From: RGIG6353 sp964558655
GTDB lineage: Bacteria; Bacillota; Clostridia; Oscillospirales; SIG627
Assembly (NCBI GenBank): GCA_964558655.1
Contig: CAZLEX010000001.1
Location: 72,519 to 136,518 of the forward strand
Reading direction: 5' to 3'
DNA length: 64,000 nucleotides
Numbering within the stretch: position 1 is the first letter of the stretch; each line of letters opens with the position of its first letter. A program made the position numbers and the translations under genes. The notes beneath the pieces were generated by a model that was not told the origin of the DNA, searched no databases, and saw nothing but the letters and a program-made list of their open reading frames with translations. Positions 16,367-25,701 of this stretch are shown in pieces.

Positions 16367-17544
16367 AAAGGACCATTCTTTTAAAATACGGAGAAATAAT
16401 TCTGAAAGGGGCAAACAGACGCTCATTTGAAAAGAGACTTGCGGATTCAATAAAGAACCGCCTTAAAGGAATTTGTGAAAATTATGAATTTGAATATATG
16501 CAATCAACCGTTTATGTAACGCCGGAACATGACGAAGATGTTGAAAAGGTTCACGATGCTCTTTCGAGAATTTTCGGAATAGTTTCGCTGTGTATCGCTT
16601 ACCGTGCTGAAAAAACGATGCCCGAAATAACGGAGGTCTGTCTCAAATATATGCCGCAATATCTTGAGGGAGCCCGCTCTTTTAAAGCCGATGCCCGTCG
16701 AAGCGATAAAACTTTTTCGTTCACCACTCCTCAAATAATGATGCAAATCGGAGGAGAACTCTCCGAAAAATGTCCCGATGTACCGGTCGATGTAATTAAT
16801 CCCGATGTTGTCGTTATGATAGAAGTGAGAGAAAGATACGCATTTATTCATGCGGGAAAAACCGCAGGAGCGGGAGGCTTGCCTTACGGAACCGGCGGAA
16901 GAGGAGTTTTACTTTTGTCCGGAGGTATCGATTCTCCGGTAGCCGGATTCATGATGGCAAAAAGAGGTGTTGAAATCGACGCTCTTCATTTTGAAAGTTT
17001 TCCGTATACTTCCGAAAGGGCAAAAGAAAAAGTTATAACTCTTGCAAAAAAATTATGTCGCTATACGGATAAGATGCATTTTCACTGTGTTTCGCTTACG
17101 GAAATACAGGAAGCCATACGGGACAACTGTGAAAGCGATTATTTTACGCTAATTCTTCGGAGATTTATGATGGAAATTGCCGACCGAATTGCGATAAGTA
17201 TAAAAGCCGGAGCAATAATAACGGGAGAAAGTATAGGACAGGTTGCAAGTCAAACAATGCCTGCGATTGCTGTTACCGACTGTATTCCGTCAATACCTGT
17301 TTTTCGTCCTCTTATAGGTATGGATAAGGAAGAAATTGTCCGGATTTCACGCAAGATAGATACTTTTGAAACATCTATCGAGCCTTATGAAGACTGTTGT
17401 ACAGTATTCACCCCGCCTCACCCTCGTACAAAACCGGTTTTGGAAAAAGTTATCAGAGCCGAATCCGGCCTTGACCGGGAAAAACTCATAGAAAATGCTA
17501 TGAAAACTCTTGAACATCAGGTGATATATAATGAAAATGTTTAA
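16363..17544 (+). CDS. thiI: tRNA 4-thiouridine synthase
   Basis: ThiI adenylates and thiolates uridine 8 of tRNA. The protein has an N-terminal ferredoxin-like and THUMP region (MKRTILLKYGEIILKGANRR is the family opening), and a PP-loop ATPase domain with LLSGGIDSPVAGFMMAKRG. The length of 393 residues fits the short Bacillota form without a rhodanese domain, which needs a dedicated desulfurase such as the one encoded just upstream. A CEDCCTVF-like cysteine patch (YEDCCTVFTPPHP) lies near the C-terminus. It overlaps both neighbours. Confidence 0.95.
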   Translation: MKRTILLKYGEIILKGANRRSFEKRLADSIKNRLKGICENYEFEYMQSTVYVTPEHDEDVEKVHDALSRIFGIVSLCIAYRAEKTMPEITEVCLKYMPQYLEGARSFKADARRSDKTFSFTTPQIMMQIGGELSEKCPDVPVDVINPDVVVMIEVRERYAFIHAGKTAGAGGLPYGTGGRGVLLLSGGIDSPVAGFMMAKRGVEIDALHFESFPYTSERAKEKVITLAKKLCRYTDKMHFHCVSLTEIQEAIRDNCESDYFTLILRRFMMEIADRIAISIKAGAIITGESIGQVASQTMPAIAVTDCIPSIPVFRPLIGMDKEEIVRISRKIDTFETSIEPYEDCCTVFTPPHPRTKPVLEKVIRAESGLDREKLIENAMKTLEHQVIYNENV

Positions 17545-18118
17545 AAATACAGCATATTCTCATATTGTTGTCGGACTTGGAAATCCCGGCAATGAATACA
17601 CATTTACCAGACATAATGCGGGTTTTCTCGCACTTGATTACATATTGAACAAAAACGGAATTAAATCCGGAAAGGCAAAATTTCATTCTATTGTATTCGA
17701 CGGCGTAATTTCCGGAGAAAAAATACTGTTTTTAAAACCGCAAACTTTTATGAACTGTTCCGGAGAAGCAGTGGGAGAAGCCGCAAGATTTTATTCCGTA
17801 CCGCCGGAAAATGTAATTGTGATTTTTGATGACATTTCTCTTGAAGCAGGAAAAATACGCTTAAGACGAAAAGGTTCTTCGGGAGGGCATAACGGAATAA
17901 AATCCATAGCCGAACATTTATCGTCGCAAAATTTTCCGAGAATCAAAATCGGAGTCGGTTCAATGCCCAATCCCGAATACGATATGAAAGATTGGGTACT
18001 CGGACGCTTTCCGAAATCCGATGAAAAAATAATGTTTGAAGCGTTTGAAAAAACTTGTGATGCACTTGAAGAAATGCTGGAAAAAGGAATTGACATCGCA
18101 ATGTGTCATTATAACTGA
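17531..18118 (+). CDS. pth: Peptidyl-tRNA hydrolase, 195 aa
   Basis: Pth releases tRNA from stalled peptidyl-tRNA. The family signatures are VVGLGNPGNEYTFTRHNAGF, with the catalytic histidine in RHNAGF, then KPQTFMNCSGEAV, FDDISLEAGKIRLRRKGSSG and GGHNGIKSI. The length is typical. The start overlaps the end of thiI by 14 bases; a second ATG at 17537 is also possible. Confidence 0.96.
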   Translation: MKMFKNTAYSHIVVGLGNPGNEYTFTRHNAGFLALDYILNKNGIKSGKAKFHSIVFDGVISGEKILFLKPQTFMNCSGEAVGEAARFYSVPPENVIVIFDDISLEAGKIRLRRKGSSGGHNGIKSIAEHLSSQNFPRIKIGVGSMPNPEYDMKDWVLGRFPKSDEKIMFEAFEKTCDALEEMLEKGIDIAMCHYN

Positions 18119-18124
18119 AAAAAG

Positions 18125-19837
18125 ATGATTAAAAAATTTATTTCTTATTATAAACCGCACAAAAAAATTTTTATTTTGGATATGACAGCTTCGCTTCTTG
18201 TATCTCTTATATCGATAATTTATCCGATTTTAACCCGCGAAATGCTTAATTCTTACATTCCCGAAGGAAAATATCGTCTCATACTTTTTGCGGGTACAGG
18301 GCTTTTACTTTTGTACATCGTCAGAATGTTACTGAATTATTTTATTCAGTATTACGGTCATGTAATGGGCGTAAAAATGCAGGCTCAAATGCGTCGGGAA
18401 CTCTTTTCTCACATTGAAAAACTTCCGTATTCATATTTTGACAATCACGAAACGGGGAATCTCATGACAAGAATGACAACGGATTTATGGGAGATATCGG
18501 AACTCGCTCATCACGGCCCGGAAAATCTCATTATATCCACCGTAACGGCAATTGCTTCTTTCGCTTTTTTGGCATTTATCAATTTTCAGCTTACATTGAT
18601 TATTTTTGTTGCCGTACCTTTTTTAATGATAGCCGCAATGAAATTACGCGGGAAAATGCGTGAAGCATTCAAAGAAAGCCGAACGGCTATCGGAAAAATC
18701 AATGCTTGCATTGAGGGAAGCATTTCCGGAGTACGCACGACAAAAGCTTATAACAATTCCGAAATCGAAGAAAAGAAATTTGAGGAAGGGAATTCTGAGT
18801 TTGTTGAAGCAAGAAACAAAGCTTATCATGCTATGGGACAATTTCATGCTTCTACGGCATTTATTACGGATATATTCAATGTTATCGTTCTTATAGCCGG
18901 CGGTTTTTTCTATTACAAAGGATACATACTTTTCGGGGATTACTCGGCTTTCGTCGTATCAATCAATATGTTTTTGTCTCCCGTTATGACACTTATCAAT
19001 TTTATGGAACAGTATCAAAACGGAACAACGGGATTTGAACGGTTTCTTGAAGTTTTAGATGCCGAACCGGAAAAAGACGAAGAAGGAGCAATCGATGCGG
19101 GCTGTTTAAAAGGAAATATAGAATTTCGTTCGGTTTCTTACGCATATGAAGGTTCGAAAGAAGTGTTAAATTCAATAGATCTCAAGCTCGAATCCGGAAA
19201 AACAATGGCACTTGTAGGACCGAGCGGAGGAGGGAAAACAACTATTTGTCACTTAATTCCGCGTTTTTACGATGTTAAGGAAGGAGAAATATTAATTGAC
19301 GGAAAACCTATTTCATCCTATACTGCGGAATCGCTAAGACGCAATATCGGCATAGTACAGCAAGATGTCTATCTCTTTAATTCAACAATTCGCGATAACA
19401 TTCTCTACGGACGCCCCGATGCCGATGAATCGGAAATTGTCGACGCCGCACGCCGTGCGGGAATACACGATTATATAATATCTCTTAAAGACGGATACGA
19501 TACGGTTGTCGGAGAAAGAGGAGTCAAACTTTCGGGAGGTCAAAAGCAAAGACTTTCCATAGCGAGAGTATTTTTAAAAAATCCTCCTATTCTTATTCTT
19601 GACGAAGCGACGAGTGCTCTTGACAATGCTACGGAAATACTTATACAGAAATCTCTCTCTGAGCTTTGTAAGGGAAGAACGACAATTATTGTGGCACACC
19701 GTTTGTCAACGGTTCAAGGTGCCGATGAAATAGCCGTAGTAAACAATGGAAAAATAGAAGAAAAAGGTACTCATACGGAGCTTTTGCAAAAAGGCGGAAT
19801 TTATGCTTCTCTTTATCGTTCTCACTTGCGTTCATAA
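18125..19837 (+). CDS. ABC exporter half-transporter (MsbA/LmrA type), 570 aa
   Basis: An N-terminal six-helix ABC type-I exporter domain (about residues 15-310) is fused to an ATPase. The ATPase shows Walker A GPSGGGKTT near residue 364, signature LSGGQKQR near 468, Walker B ILILDEATSAL and the H-loop histidine in VAHRLST. It probably works as a homodimer, as no partner half-transporter is adjacent. The substrate is unknown; lipids and drugs are usual for this type. It begins six bases after pth. Confidence 0.94.
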   Translation: MIKKFISYYKPHKKIFILDMTASLLVSLISIIYPILTREMLNSYIPEGKYRLILFAGTGLLLLYIVRMLLNYFIQYYGHVMGVKMQAQMRRELFSHIEKLPYSYFDNHETGNLMTRMTTDLWEISELAHHGPENLIISTVTAIASFAFLAFINFQLTLIIFVAVPFLMIAAMKLRGKMREAFKESRTAIGKINACIEGSISGVRTTKAYNNSEIEEKKFEEGNSEFVEARNKAYHAMGQFHASTAFITDIFNVIVLIAGGFFYYKGYILFGDYSAFVVSINMFLSPVMTLINFMEQYQNGTTGFERFLEVLDAEPEKDEEGAIDAGCLKGNIEFRSVSYAYEGSKEVLNSIDLKLESGKTMALVGPSGGGKTTICHLIPRFYDVKEGEILIDGKPISSYTAESLRRNIGIVQQDVYLFNSTIRDNILYGRPDADESEIVDAARRAGIHDYIISLKDGYDTVVGERGVKLSGGQKQRLSIARVFLKNPPILILDEATSALDNATEILIQKSLSELCKGRTTIIVAHRLSTVQGADEIAVVNNGKIEEKGTHTELLQKGGIYASLYRSHLRS

Positions 19838-19882
19838 CTTTTTTGTTAAAATGCAGCAAATGCATATTTAAATTTCTGTTAC

Positions 19883-19911
19883 TTGCTATTTTTAATTTTT
19901 TATGTTATACT
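19883..19911 (+). promoter_or_regulatory. Promoter of the small lipoprotein gene
   Basis: TTGCTA, 17 bases, TATACT, ahead of the AAAAGGAG and GTG start at 19963. Confidence 0.55.
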
Positions 19912-19962
19912 GTAAAATGAAAGATTTTTGTTTTGACAAGATGTATAAAAAGGAGAAAAATC

Positions 19963-20523
19963 GTGAAAAAAATACTGTTCGCTTTATTGACCGTGCTTCT
20001 TATGATAACTGCGGTATCCTGCAAAAAGAACGAAGAATCCGCCGTTCCGGACGGAATGTTTTATGAAGAAAACGAAGACGATATAGATTACAGAATATAT
20101 TTCCCTGATAATTGGATTATTGACAGAAACGACGGCGGAATGACAAGTGCCAGAGTTCCCGAAGCTCTTGTTGGGGAGGAGACGGACAAAAGCAATGTAT
20201 CTGTTACTGCGTTTGCTCCGTCAGAGACAATGAGTATTGATGACTATATAAATACAGAGTATAAAGAGAGAATCAAATCTTCATATCCGGATTGCGAAAT
20301 AATAGAAGATTTTTCGGCAGAAGCTGGAGTAACTCTCGGAGACAGAGATGCCAGAAGAATTGTGTTTACAACAGATATCGGCGGCACCAAATATCAGGTC
20401 ATGCAAATTGTTACGGTTTACAAAGGGTATATTTATATGTTAACATATACTGCAACGCAGGAGAATTATCCTTTTCATGAAGAAGATGTTCAGTCGATAG
20501 TTAAATATTTTGAATTTGTATAA
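19963..20523 (+). CDS. Predicted lipoprotein with PsbP/DUF1795-like domain, 186 aa
   Basis: The signal peptide ends in a lipobox AVSC. The mature part, about 155 residues, has the pattern of PsbP/DUF1795 lipoproteins (YRIYFPDNWIIDRNDGGM, later VMQIVTVYKGYIYMLTYTA and the ending VQSIVKYFEFV). The function is unknown. The start is GTG 19963 after AAAAGGAG; the frame is open upstream to a TTG at 19933 but this has no site and would put charged residues before the signal peptide. It has its own promoter and is followed nine bases on by the DUF1385 gene. A related domain is seen in the lipoprotein at 7981. Confidence 0.8.
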   Translation: MKKILFALLTVLLMITAVSCKKNEESAVPDGMFYEENEDDIDYRIYFPDNWIIDRNDGGMTSARVPEALVGEETDKSNVSVTAFAPSETMSIDDYINTEYKERIKSSYPDCEIIEDFSAEAGVTLGDRDARRIVFTTDIGGTKYQVMQIVTVYKGYIYMLTYTATQENYPFHEEDVQSIVKYFEFV

Positions 20524-20532
20524 GGAGCCCAA

Positions 20533-21531
20533 ATGAAAAAGAAAAAAATAAGTGCCGCGATGCGAGTCGGAGGTCAGGCGGTGCTCGAAGGGATAATGAT
20601 GAAAAGCGGGAACCGCGTTTGTACGGCGGTTCGTCTTGCTGACGGAAATATTGTGACAGAAGAAAAATCGCTTGATTCCGTTACAAAGAAGTATAAATTT
20701 TTAAAAATTCCCATAATACGCGGATTTGTCAATTTTATTGAAACACTTATTTTGTCGATGTCAACGCTGTCTTTTTCGGCAGAAGCTCAGGGGATTGAGG
20801 AGGAGCCGACAAAATTTGAAAAATGGCTTGAAAAACATTTCGGAAAGAGTATAATGGCATTTGCCGCCGCAATAGGAGGAGTACTCGGAATACTTCTTGC
20901 GGTTGTACTTTTCTTTTGGTTCCCGATGACGATTTCAAAACTTATAGATACTTATATAATAGAACTTGGAACCGTTGCCAAAAGTATTGTTGAGGGATTT
21001 CTTAAAATAGGGATTTTTATTCTTTATATAGCACTTGTTTCGCTTATGTCCGATATAAAAAGGACTTTTGAGTATCACGGGGCTGAACATAAGTCGATTT
21101 TTTGTCACGAGGCGGGACTTCCTCTCACAGTTGAAAATATTCGCCCTCAATCACGCTTTCATCCCAGATGCGGAACGAGTTTTATGTTTGTGATGATGCT
21201 TCTCGGCATATTGATTTCGATGTGCTTGCCTTCTTCTCTTTGGGACAGCATTATACTGAGAGTATTTGTAAAACTTCTTATTCTTCCAATAACGGTCGGT
21301 CTCGGTTACGAAATAATAATTTTTGCGGGTACCCATGACAGTATAGTCCTCAATGCTCTTACGGCACCGGGGAAATGGATACAAAGATTGACTACTCGCG
21401 AACCGAGCGATAAGCAGATTGAATGTGCGATAGTTGCACTGAAAAAGGTACTTCCGTCCGTTTATCCGCCCGAAACCGTATTTCTCGGGATAGAACTTCC
21501 GAAAAAAGACGAAGAGACGGACAATGACTGA
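20533..21531 (+). CDS. DUF1385 membrane protein, 332 aa
   Basis: The DUF1385 family signature VGGQAVLEGIMMKSG opens the protein. Four or more hydrophobic segments follow (about residues 110-145, 155-180, 215-235, 245-270), with the conserved stretch EYHGAEHKSIFCHEAG and FHPRCGTSFMFVMM between them. The His and Cys residues in these motifs look like a metal site. The function is unknown, but the gene is regularly found upstream of prmC in Clostridia, as it is here with an eight-base overlap. Confidence 0.93.
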   Translation: MKKKKISAAMRVGGQAVLEGIMMKSGNRVCTAVRLADGNIVTEEKSLDSVTKKYKFLKIPIIRGFVNFIETLILSMSTLSFSAEAQGIEEEPTKFEKWLEKHFGKSIMAFAAAIGGVLGILLAVVLFFWFPMTISKLIDTYIIELGTVAKSIVEGFLKIGIFILYIALVSLMSDIKRTFEYHGAEHKSIFCHEAGLPLTVENIRPQSRFHPRCGTSFMFVMMLLGILISMCLPSSLWDSIILRVFVKLLILPITVGLGYEIIIFAGTHDSIVLNALTAPGKWIQRLTTREPSDKQIECAIVALKKVLPSVYPPETVFLGIELPKKDEETDND

Positions 21532-22333
21532 AATAATAGATTATTGCAGAAGTATTTATAAAAAATCGGATTTTGCTTGCGACAACCTGTCTTTTTCGGA
21601 AACATTGAGACTTATTTGCGATTGGCAGGGAGTTGATTTTGATCCGATAATTTTGCCGAAATTAACACTCGCTCAGAGAAATGCGGTGAAATCGGCTTTT
21701 GAAAAAGCCGTGTCGGGATATCCCCTGCAATACATTACAAAAACCGCATGGTTTTACAAATCGGCTTTTTATGTAGATGAAGAAGTTCTTATTCCGCGTC
21801 GTGACAGCGAAATACTTGTTTCCGAAGCCGTTCGGCTGTTGCCGAAAAATTCAACCTTTTTGGATTTGTGCACGGGTTCGGGGTGCATCGGTATTTCCGT
21901 GTTATCGGAGCGTCCCGATCTTTCGGCGGTACTTGTCGATATTTCTCAGAAAGCACTTGAAACAGCGAAAAAGAATGCACAACTTCTCAAAGTGGAAAAG
22001 CGGTGTGGTTTTTTACAGTTAGATTTACTTACGACCGCCGTGAGTTTATTGCCCGCACATGATGCTGCCATTATGAATCCTCCTTATCTTACCTCCCGTC
22101 AAATGGAAGAAATTCCCGAAAATGTCGCATATGAACCTACGCTTGCCTTAAACGGAGGCGAAGACGGCCTCGATTTTTACAGACTTTTTTCCGAATCCGA
22201 CAAACTTTTGATTTTTGAAATAGGTTCGGGACAAAAAGAAGATGTTTTAAAGATTTTTTCCGGCGGAGAGATAGTTTACGACCTTTCAAAAAATCCGAGA
22301 GTATTTATAAAAAATGATAATAAAGAACAGTAA
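21524..22333 (+). CDS. prmC: Peptide chain release factor N5-glutamine methyltransferase
   Basis: PrmC methylates the GGQ glutamine of release factors with S-adenosylmethionine. The N-terminal helical domain (about residues 1-80) is followed by a Rossmann methyltransferase with FLDLCTGSGCIGISVL as the SAM-binding motif and the family active-site motif NPPY (IMNPPYL). The length, 269 residues, is normal. The usual partner prfA is not adjacent; the next gene is an unrecognised 733-residue protein. Confidence 0.94.
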   Translation: MTEIIDYCRSIYKKSDFACDNLSFSETLRLICDWQGVDFDPIILPKLTLAQRNAVKSAFEKAVSGYPLQYITKTAWFYKSAFYVDEEVLIPRRDSEILVSEAVRLLPKNSTFLDLCTGSGCIGISVLSERPDLSAVLVDISQKALETAKKNAQLLKVEKRCGFLQLDLLTTAVSLLPAHDAAIMNPPYLTSRQMEEIPENVAYEPTLALNGGEDGLDFYRLFSESDKLLIFEIGSGQKEDVLKIFSGGEIVYDLSKNPRVFIKNDNKEQ

Positions 22334-22348
22334 AAGGAGAACAACGAT

Positions 22349-24550
22349 ATGTCAAAAATTTCTTTTGGTGATCCGAAAATCCGCAGTGCGTGGTTTCCTA
22401 CGGAATATCAGGCGGTTTTGTTTAGGGTTTGGGGAATGTATTCGGCACAAAAGCTTGCCGATGTGCTTGAGACAACTCCCGAAAATATACGCTCGGCATG
22501 GGAACTTTTGGGGCTTGATCCGAACAAAGAAATCAGTCCCGAGTGGCGTAGAAGAGGTTACATTACGACTATAAGAGATACATGGAATATCCTTTCCAAA
22601 GAGCAACAGTGCAAACTCCTCGATGTTACTCCCAATGAATTTGAGATTATACTGCGTGAAGACGATTTTTTGGACTATAAAGTCGGAATTAAAGCCGAAG
22701 GTACCGAATGTTATTACCGTCCTCTTACAGATGAGGAAACCAAACGGACAAAAGAAATCGCCGAATACTTAAAAAATATCGAACTGAAGATTGGTGATGC
22801 TCCCGATAACGCTTTTAACTTTGTGAAAGAATATTATCAGCCATCATCGCCAAAGACGGTATATCCTACATTTGTAGGCAAAGATATGAAATTTATTTAT
22901 TCGTATTTTGCACTTTACGGAGATCCGCTGATTGACGAAACATTGGATCCGTTTCCCGATAAACTTCTTGAAGAATATGCAAATTACGGAGTAAACGGAG
23001 TATGGATGCAGGGGGTTCTTTACCAGCTCGTTCCTTATCCGTTTGCACCGGAAATGTCGGAAGGCTGGGAAATTCGTCAAAGAAATCTGAAAAAACTTGT
23101 AGATCGTGCCGCAAAATACGGAATAGGCGTTTATTTGTATTTTAACGAACCGCGTTGGATGCCCGATTCCGTTTTTGAAAATTATCCCGATATCAAGGGA
23201 CGCAGCGTTCCCGAAAAGGGTATGTCCTGCCTGTGCACATCTGTTTTACAGGTACAGGAATATTTGGAAAACGGTACATACAGTCTTTTTAAATCGGTTG
23301 AAGGGTTGGCGGGATTTTTTACCATAACACGAAGCGAAAATCCGACAAACTGTTATTCACATACGAACGAAGATAACTGTTCCTGTCCCCGATGTTCCCG
23401 CAGAAGCGTTCCGGAGGTTCTTGCCGAAGTTAACAACTTGCTTTATCGCGGTGCACACCGTGCAAATCCGAATGCCCGTGCGGTAGCGTGGGTATGGGGC
23501 TGGCCTGATGACAGAGTTGAAGATGTTATTTCGAGGCTTGACGACGGAATTATATTCCAGTCAACGAGTGAAACTCATATACCGATTAACAAGGGCGGAG
23601 TTAAAGTCGGTATAATTGATTACAGTATGTCGAATCCCGGACCTGGCGAGTGGGCAAAGAACAATTGGAACATCGCCAAAAAATACGGGCATGAATGTTC
23701 GGCTAAAGTTCAGTTTAATAATACATGGGAGGTATCGGGAGTTCCCTATATCCCGGTATTTGACCTTGTTGCACAGCACGCTTCTAATTTGAAGAAAGAA
23801 CAAATCCGTCACATGATGCTTTCGTGGACACTCGGCGGTGCACCGTCTCCGTCTCTTTCTCTTGTATCCGGTATATTTGACGGAAAATACGCCGCCGATA
23901 CTGCAGTATGTGAAATGATAGATGAAATTTTCCCGAAAGAAGTTCGCGAAGCGGTAAAGCGTTCGCAAAAAATAATGTCGGAAGCCTTTGTAAATTTCCC
24001 GTTCTCCTGTGCGGTTGTGTACAGTGCACCTTTGACTGCGGGTCCGCGAGCTGTGTTTTATCCCGAAAAAACGGGCAGAAGGTCTTGTATGGTCGGGATT
24101 CCGTTTGATTCTGTGGAAACATGGAGCGGAGAATATCCGGAAGATATTTTTGAAAATCAGTTAAAATTGGTTGTTGAGCCTTGGCGAAAAGCTCTTGAAA
24201 TTCTTGAAGATTGCGATTGTGGAGATAAAGTTTTTGAAGAATTCAGAGATTGTGCCGAAGGGTGTCTTGAGCATTTTGAAAGCGTTCTCCATTTGACACG
24301 CTTTGTAAGAGCACGAAACGAACTGTTTTGCGGTAATACAACGCTTGACGGGCGAGATGCAGAAGAAGTGCTTTTCAAGGCACTTGATGACGAAGAGGCT
24401 AATACTTTAAGAGCGGTGCGTACACAGTCGAGAGATTCCAGAATCGGTTTTGAAGCAAGTAACCATTATAATTTTTCGCGTCAGAATTTACTTGAAAAAC
24501 TTATCAATATTGATTATACAAGGCGTTATTTTCAAACAAATGAAAAGTGA
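22349..24550 (+). CDS. Unrecognised 733-aa protein, glycosidase-like barrel
   Basis: I do not recognise a characterised family. The first 115 residues hold two helical, HTH-like stretches (QAVLFRVWGMYSAQKLADVL and then IRDTWNILSKEQQCKLLDV). From about residue 185 the pattern is that of a TIM-barrel glycosidase: LLEEYANYGVNGVWMQGVLY, then KYGIGVYLYFNEPRWMPD, AVAWVWGWPDD and later strand-helix repeats. A cysteine cluster, CSCPRC at about residue 345, recalls GH20-related and DUF4838 proteins. There is no signal peptide, so it would be cytosolic. It lies 15 bases after prmC and 12 before recA with good ribosome-binding sites at both, so it is translated within the operon. Confidence 0.75.
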   Translation: MSKISFGDPKIRSAWFPTEYQAVLFRVWGMYSAQKLADVLETTPENIRSAWELLGLDPNKEISPEWRRRGYITTIRDTWNILSKEQQCKLLDVTPNEFEIILREDDFLDYKVGIKAEGTECYYRPLTDEETKRTKEIAEYLKNIELKIGDAPDNAFNFVKEYYQPSSPKTVYPTFVGKDMKFIYSYFALYGDPLIDETLDPFPDKLLEEYANYGVNGVWMQGVLYQLVPYPFAPEMSEGWEIRQRNLKKLVDRAAKYGIGVYLYFNEPRWMPDSVFENYPDIKGRSVPEKGMSCLCTSVLQVQEYLENGTYSLFKSVEGLAGFFTITRSENPTNCYSHTNEDNCSCPRCSRRSVPEVLAEVNNLLYRGAHRANPNARAVAWVWGWPDDRVEDVISRLDDGIIFQSTSETHIPINKGGVKVGIIDYSMSNPGPGEWAKNNWNIAKKYGHECSAKVQFNNTWEVSGVPYIPVFDLVAQHASNLKKEQIRHMMLSWTLGGAPSPSLSLVSGIFDGKYAADTAVCEMIDEIFPKEVREAVKRSQKIMSEAFVNFPFSCAVVYSAPLTAGPRAVFYPEKTGRRSCMVGIPFDSVETWSGEYPEDIFENQLKLVVEPWRKALEILEDCDCGDKVFEEFRDCAEGCLEHFESVLHLTRFVRARNELFCGNTTLDGRDAEEVLFKALDDEEANTLRAVRTQSRDSRIGFEASNHYNFSRQNLLEKLINIDYTRRYFQTNEK

Positions 24551-24562
24551 GGATATAAATAA

Positions 24563-25699
24563 ATGGCAAAAAAGATTGAAAAAAAAGCTTTTGAAAAATT
24601 AGATCTCGAAAATCTTACGCCGGAAGAAATAGAGAAGAAAAAGGAAGAATCAAGAAATAAAGCAATAGCGGCACTTGGGAAAAAGTACGGACAGGGCACT
24701 GTTATGAAACTCGGTTCGGCCCCCGCAATGGGAGTTGAAGTTATTCCGACAGGATCCCTGTCGCTTGACTTAGCTTTGGGTGTCGGAGGAATTCCGCGAG
24801 GAAGAATTGTAGAAATATACGGCCCGGAAAGTTCCGGAAAAACGACCATTGCTTTGCATATTGCCGCCGAAGCGCAGAAAATGGGAGGAACTGCGGCATT
24901 TATTGATGCCGAACACGCACTTGATCCTATATATGCAAAAGCCATAGGCGTCAATATTGACGAGCTCCTTGTCTCACAGCCGGATTACGGAGAACAGGCG
25001 TTGGAAGTCGCTGAGGCTCTTGTAAGAACCGATGCCGTCGATGTCATCATTGTCGATTCTGTTGCCGCACTTGTTCCGAAAACGGAAATTGACGGCGATA
25101 TGGGGCAGTCGGCTGTCGGTGCACAGGCAAGGCTTATGTCACAGGCACTTCGCAAACTTGCAGGGGCTATTGCCAAGAGTCGCTGCGTCATAATATTTAT
25201 TAATCAGTTGCGTGAAAAGGTCGGTGTTGTATATGGAAATCCCGAAGTTACAACGGGAGGCAAGGCACTTAAATTTTACGCTTCAGTACGGATTGATGTA
25301 CGACGCGGACAGCAAATCAAGGAAAAATCCGATGTTATAGGAAATCACACAAAATGTAAAGTTGTTAAAAATAAACTCGCGCCTCCTTTTAAGACAGCTG
25401 AGTTTGATATGATTTACGGTGAAGGAATTTCTTCTGACGGAGAACTTATTGATATAGGAGAGGCACTCGATATTGTTCAAAAGAGCGGTTCGTGGTACGC
25501 TTACGGAGGACTCAGAATAGGTCAGGGCAAGGAAAAAACAAAAGAATATCTCAAGCAAAATCCCGATATTCGCGAGGAAATAAAGAACAAAATTCTTTCT
25601 TGCGGAAAGGATCTTGCCGATAAAATTGCCGCAGGCACCATAAACGGACTTGACGAAGAAGATGACGATGATATTTACGATGAAGATTTCGGAGAATAA
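24563..25699 (+). CDS. recA: Recombinase A
   Basis: The central strand-exchange ATPase. Walker A is GPESSGKTT, the Walker B region VIIVDSVAALVPKTEIDGD, and loop L2 and its flanks include IFINQLREKVGV and NPEVTTGGKALKFYAS. The C-terminal tail is acidic (DEEDDDDIYDEDFGE) as usual. At 378 residues it is slightly long owing to a charged N-terminal extension of about 25 residues (KKIEKKAFEKLDLENL). No intein. recX follows at two bases. Confidence 0.98.
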   Translation: MAKKIEKKAFEKLDLENLTPEEIEKKKEESRNKAIAALGKKYGQGTVMKLGSAPAMGVEVIPTGSLSLDLALGVGGIPRGRIVEIYGPESSGKTTIALHIAAEAQKMGGTAAFIDAEHALDPIYAKAIGVNIDELLVSQPDYGEQALEVAEALVRTDAVDVIIVDSVAALVPKTEIDGDMGQSAVGAQARLMSQALRKLAGAIAKSRCVIIFINQLREKVGVVYGNPEVTTGGKALKFYASVRIDVRRGQQIKEKSDVIGNHTKCKVVKNKLAPPFKTAEFDMIYGEGISSDGELIDIGEALDIVQKSGSWYAYGGLRIGQGKEKTKEYLKQNPDIREEIKNKILSCGKDLADKIAAGTINGLDEEDDDDIYDEDFGE

Positions 25700-25701
25700 A
25701 A

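Noticed and set aside
24563..25699. Intein or intron in recA
   Set aside because: The frame is continuous with all motifs at normal spacing.
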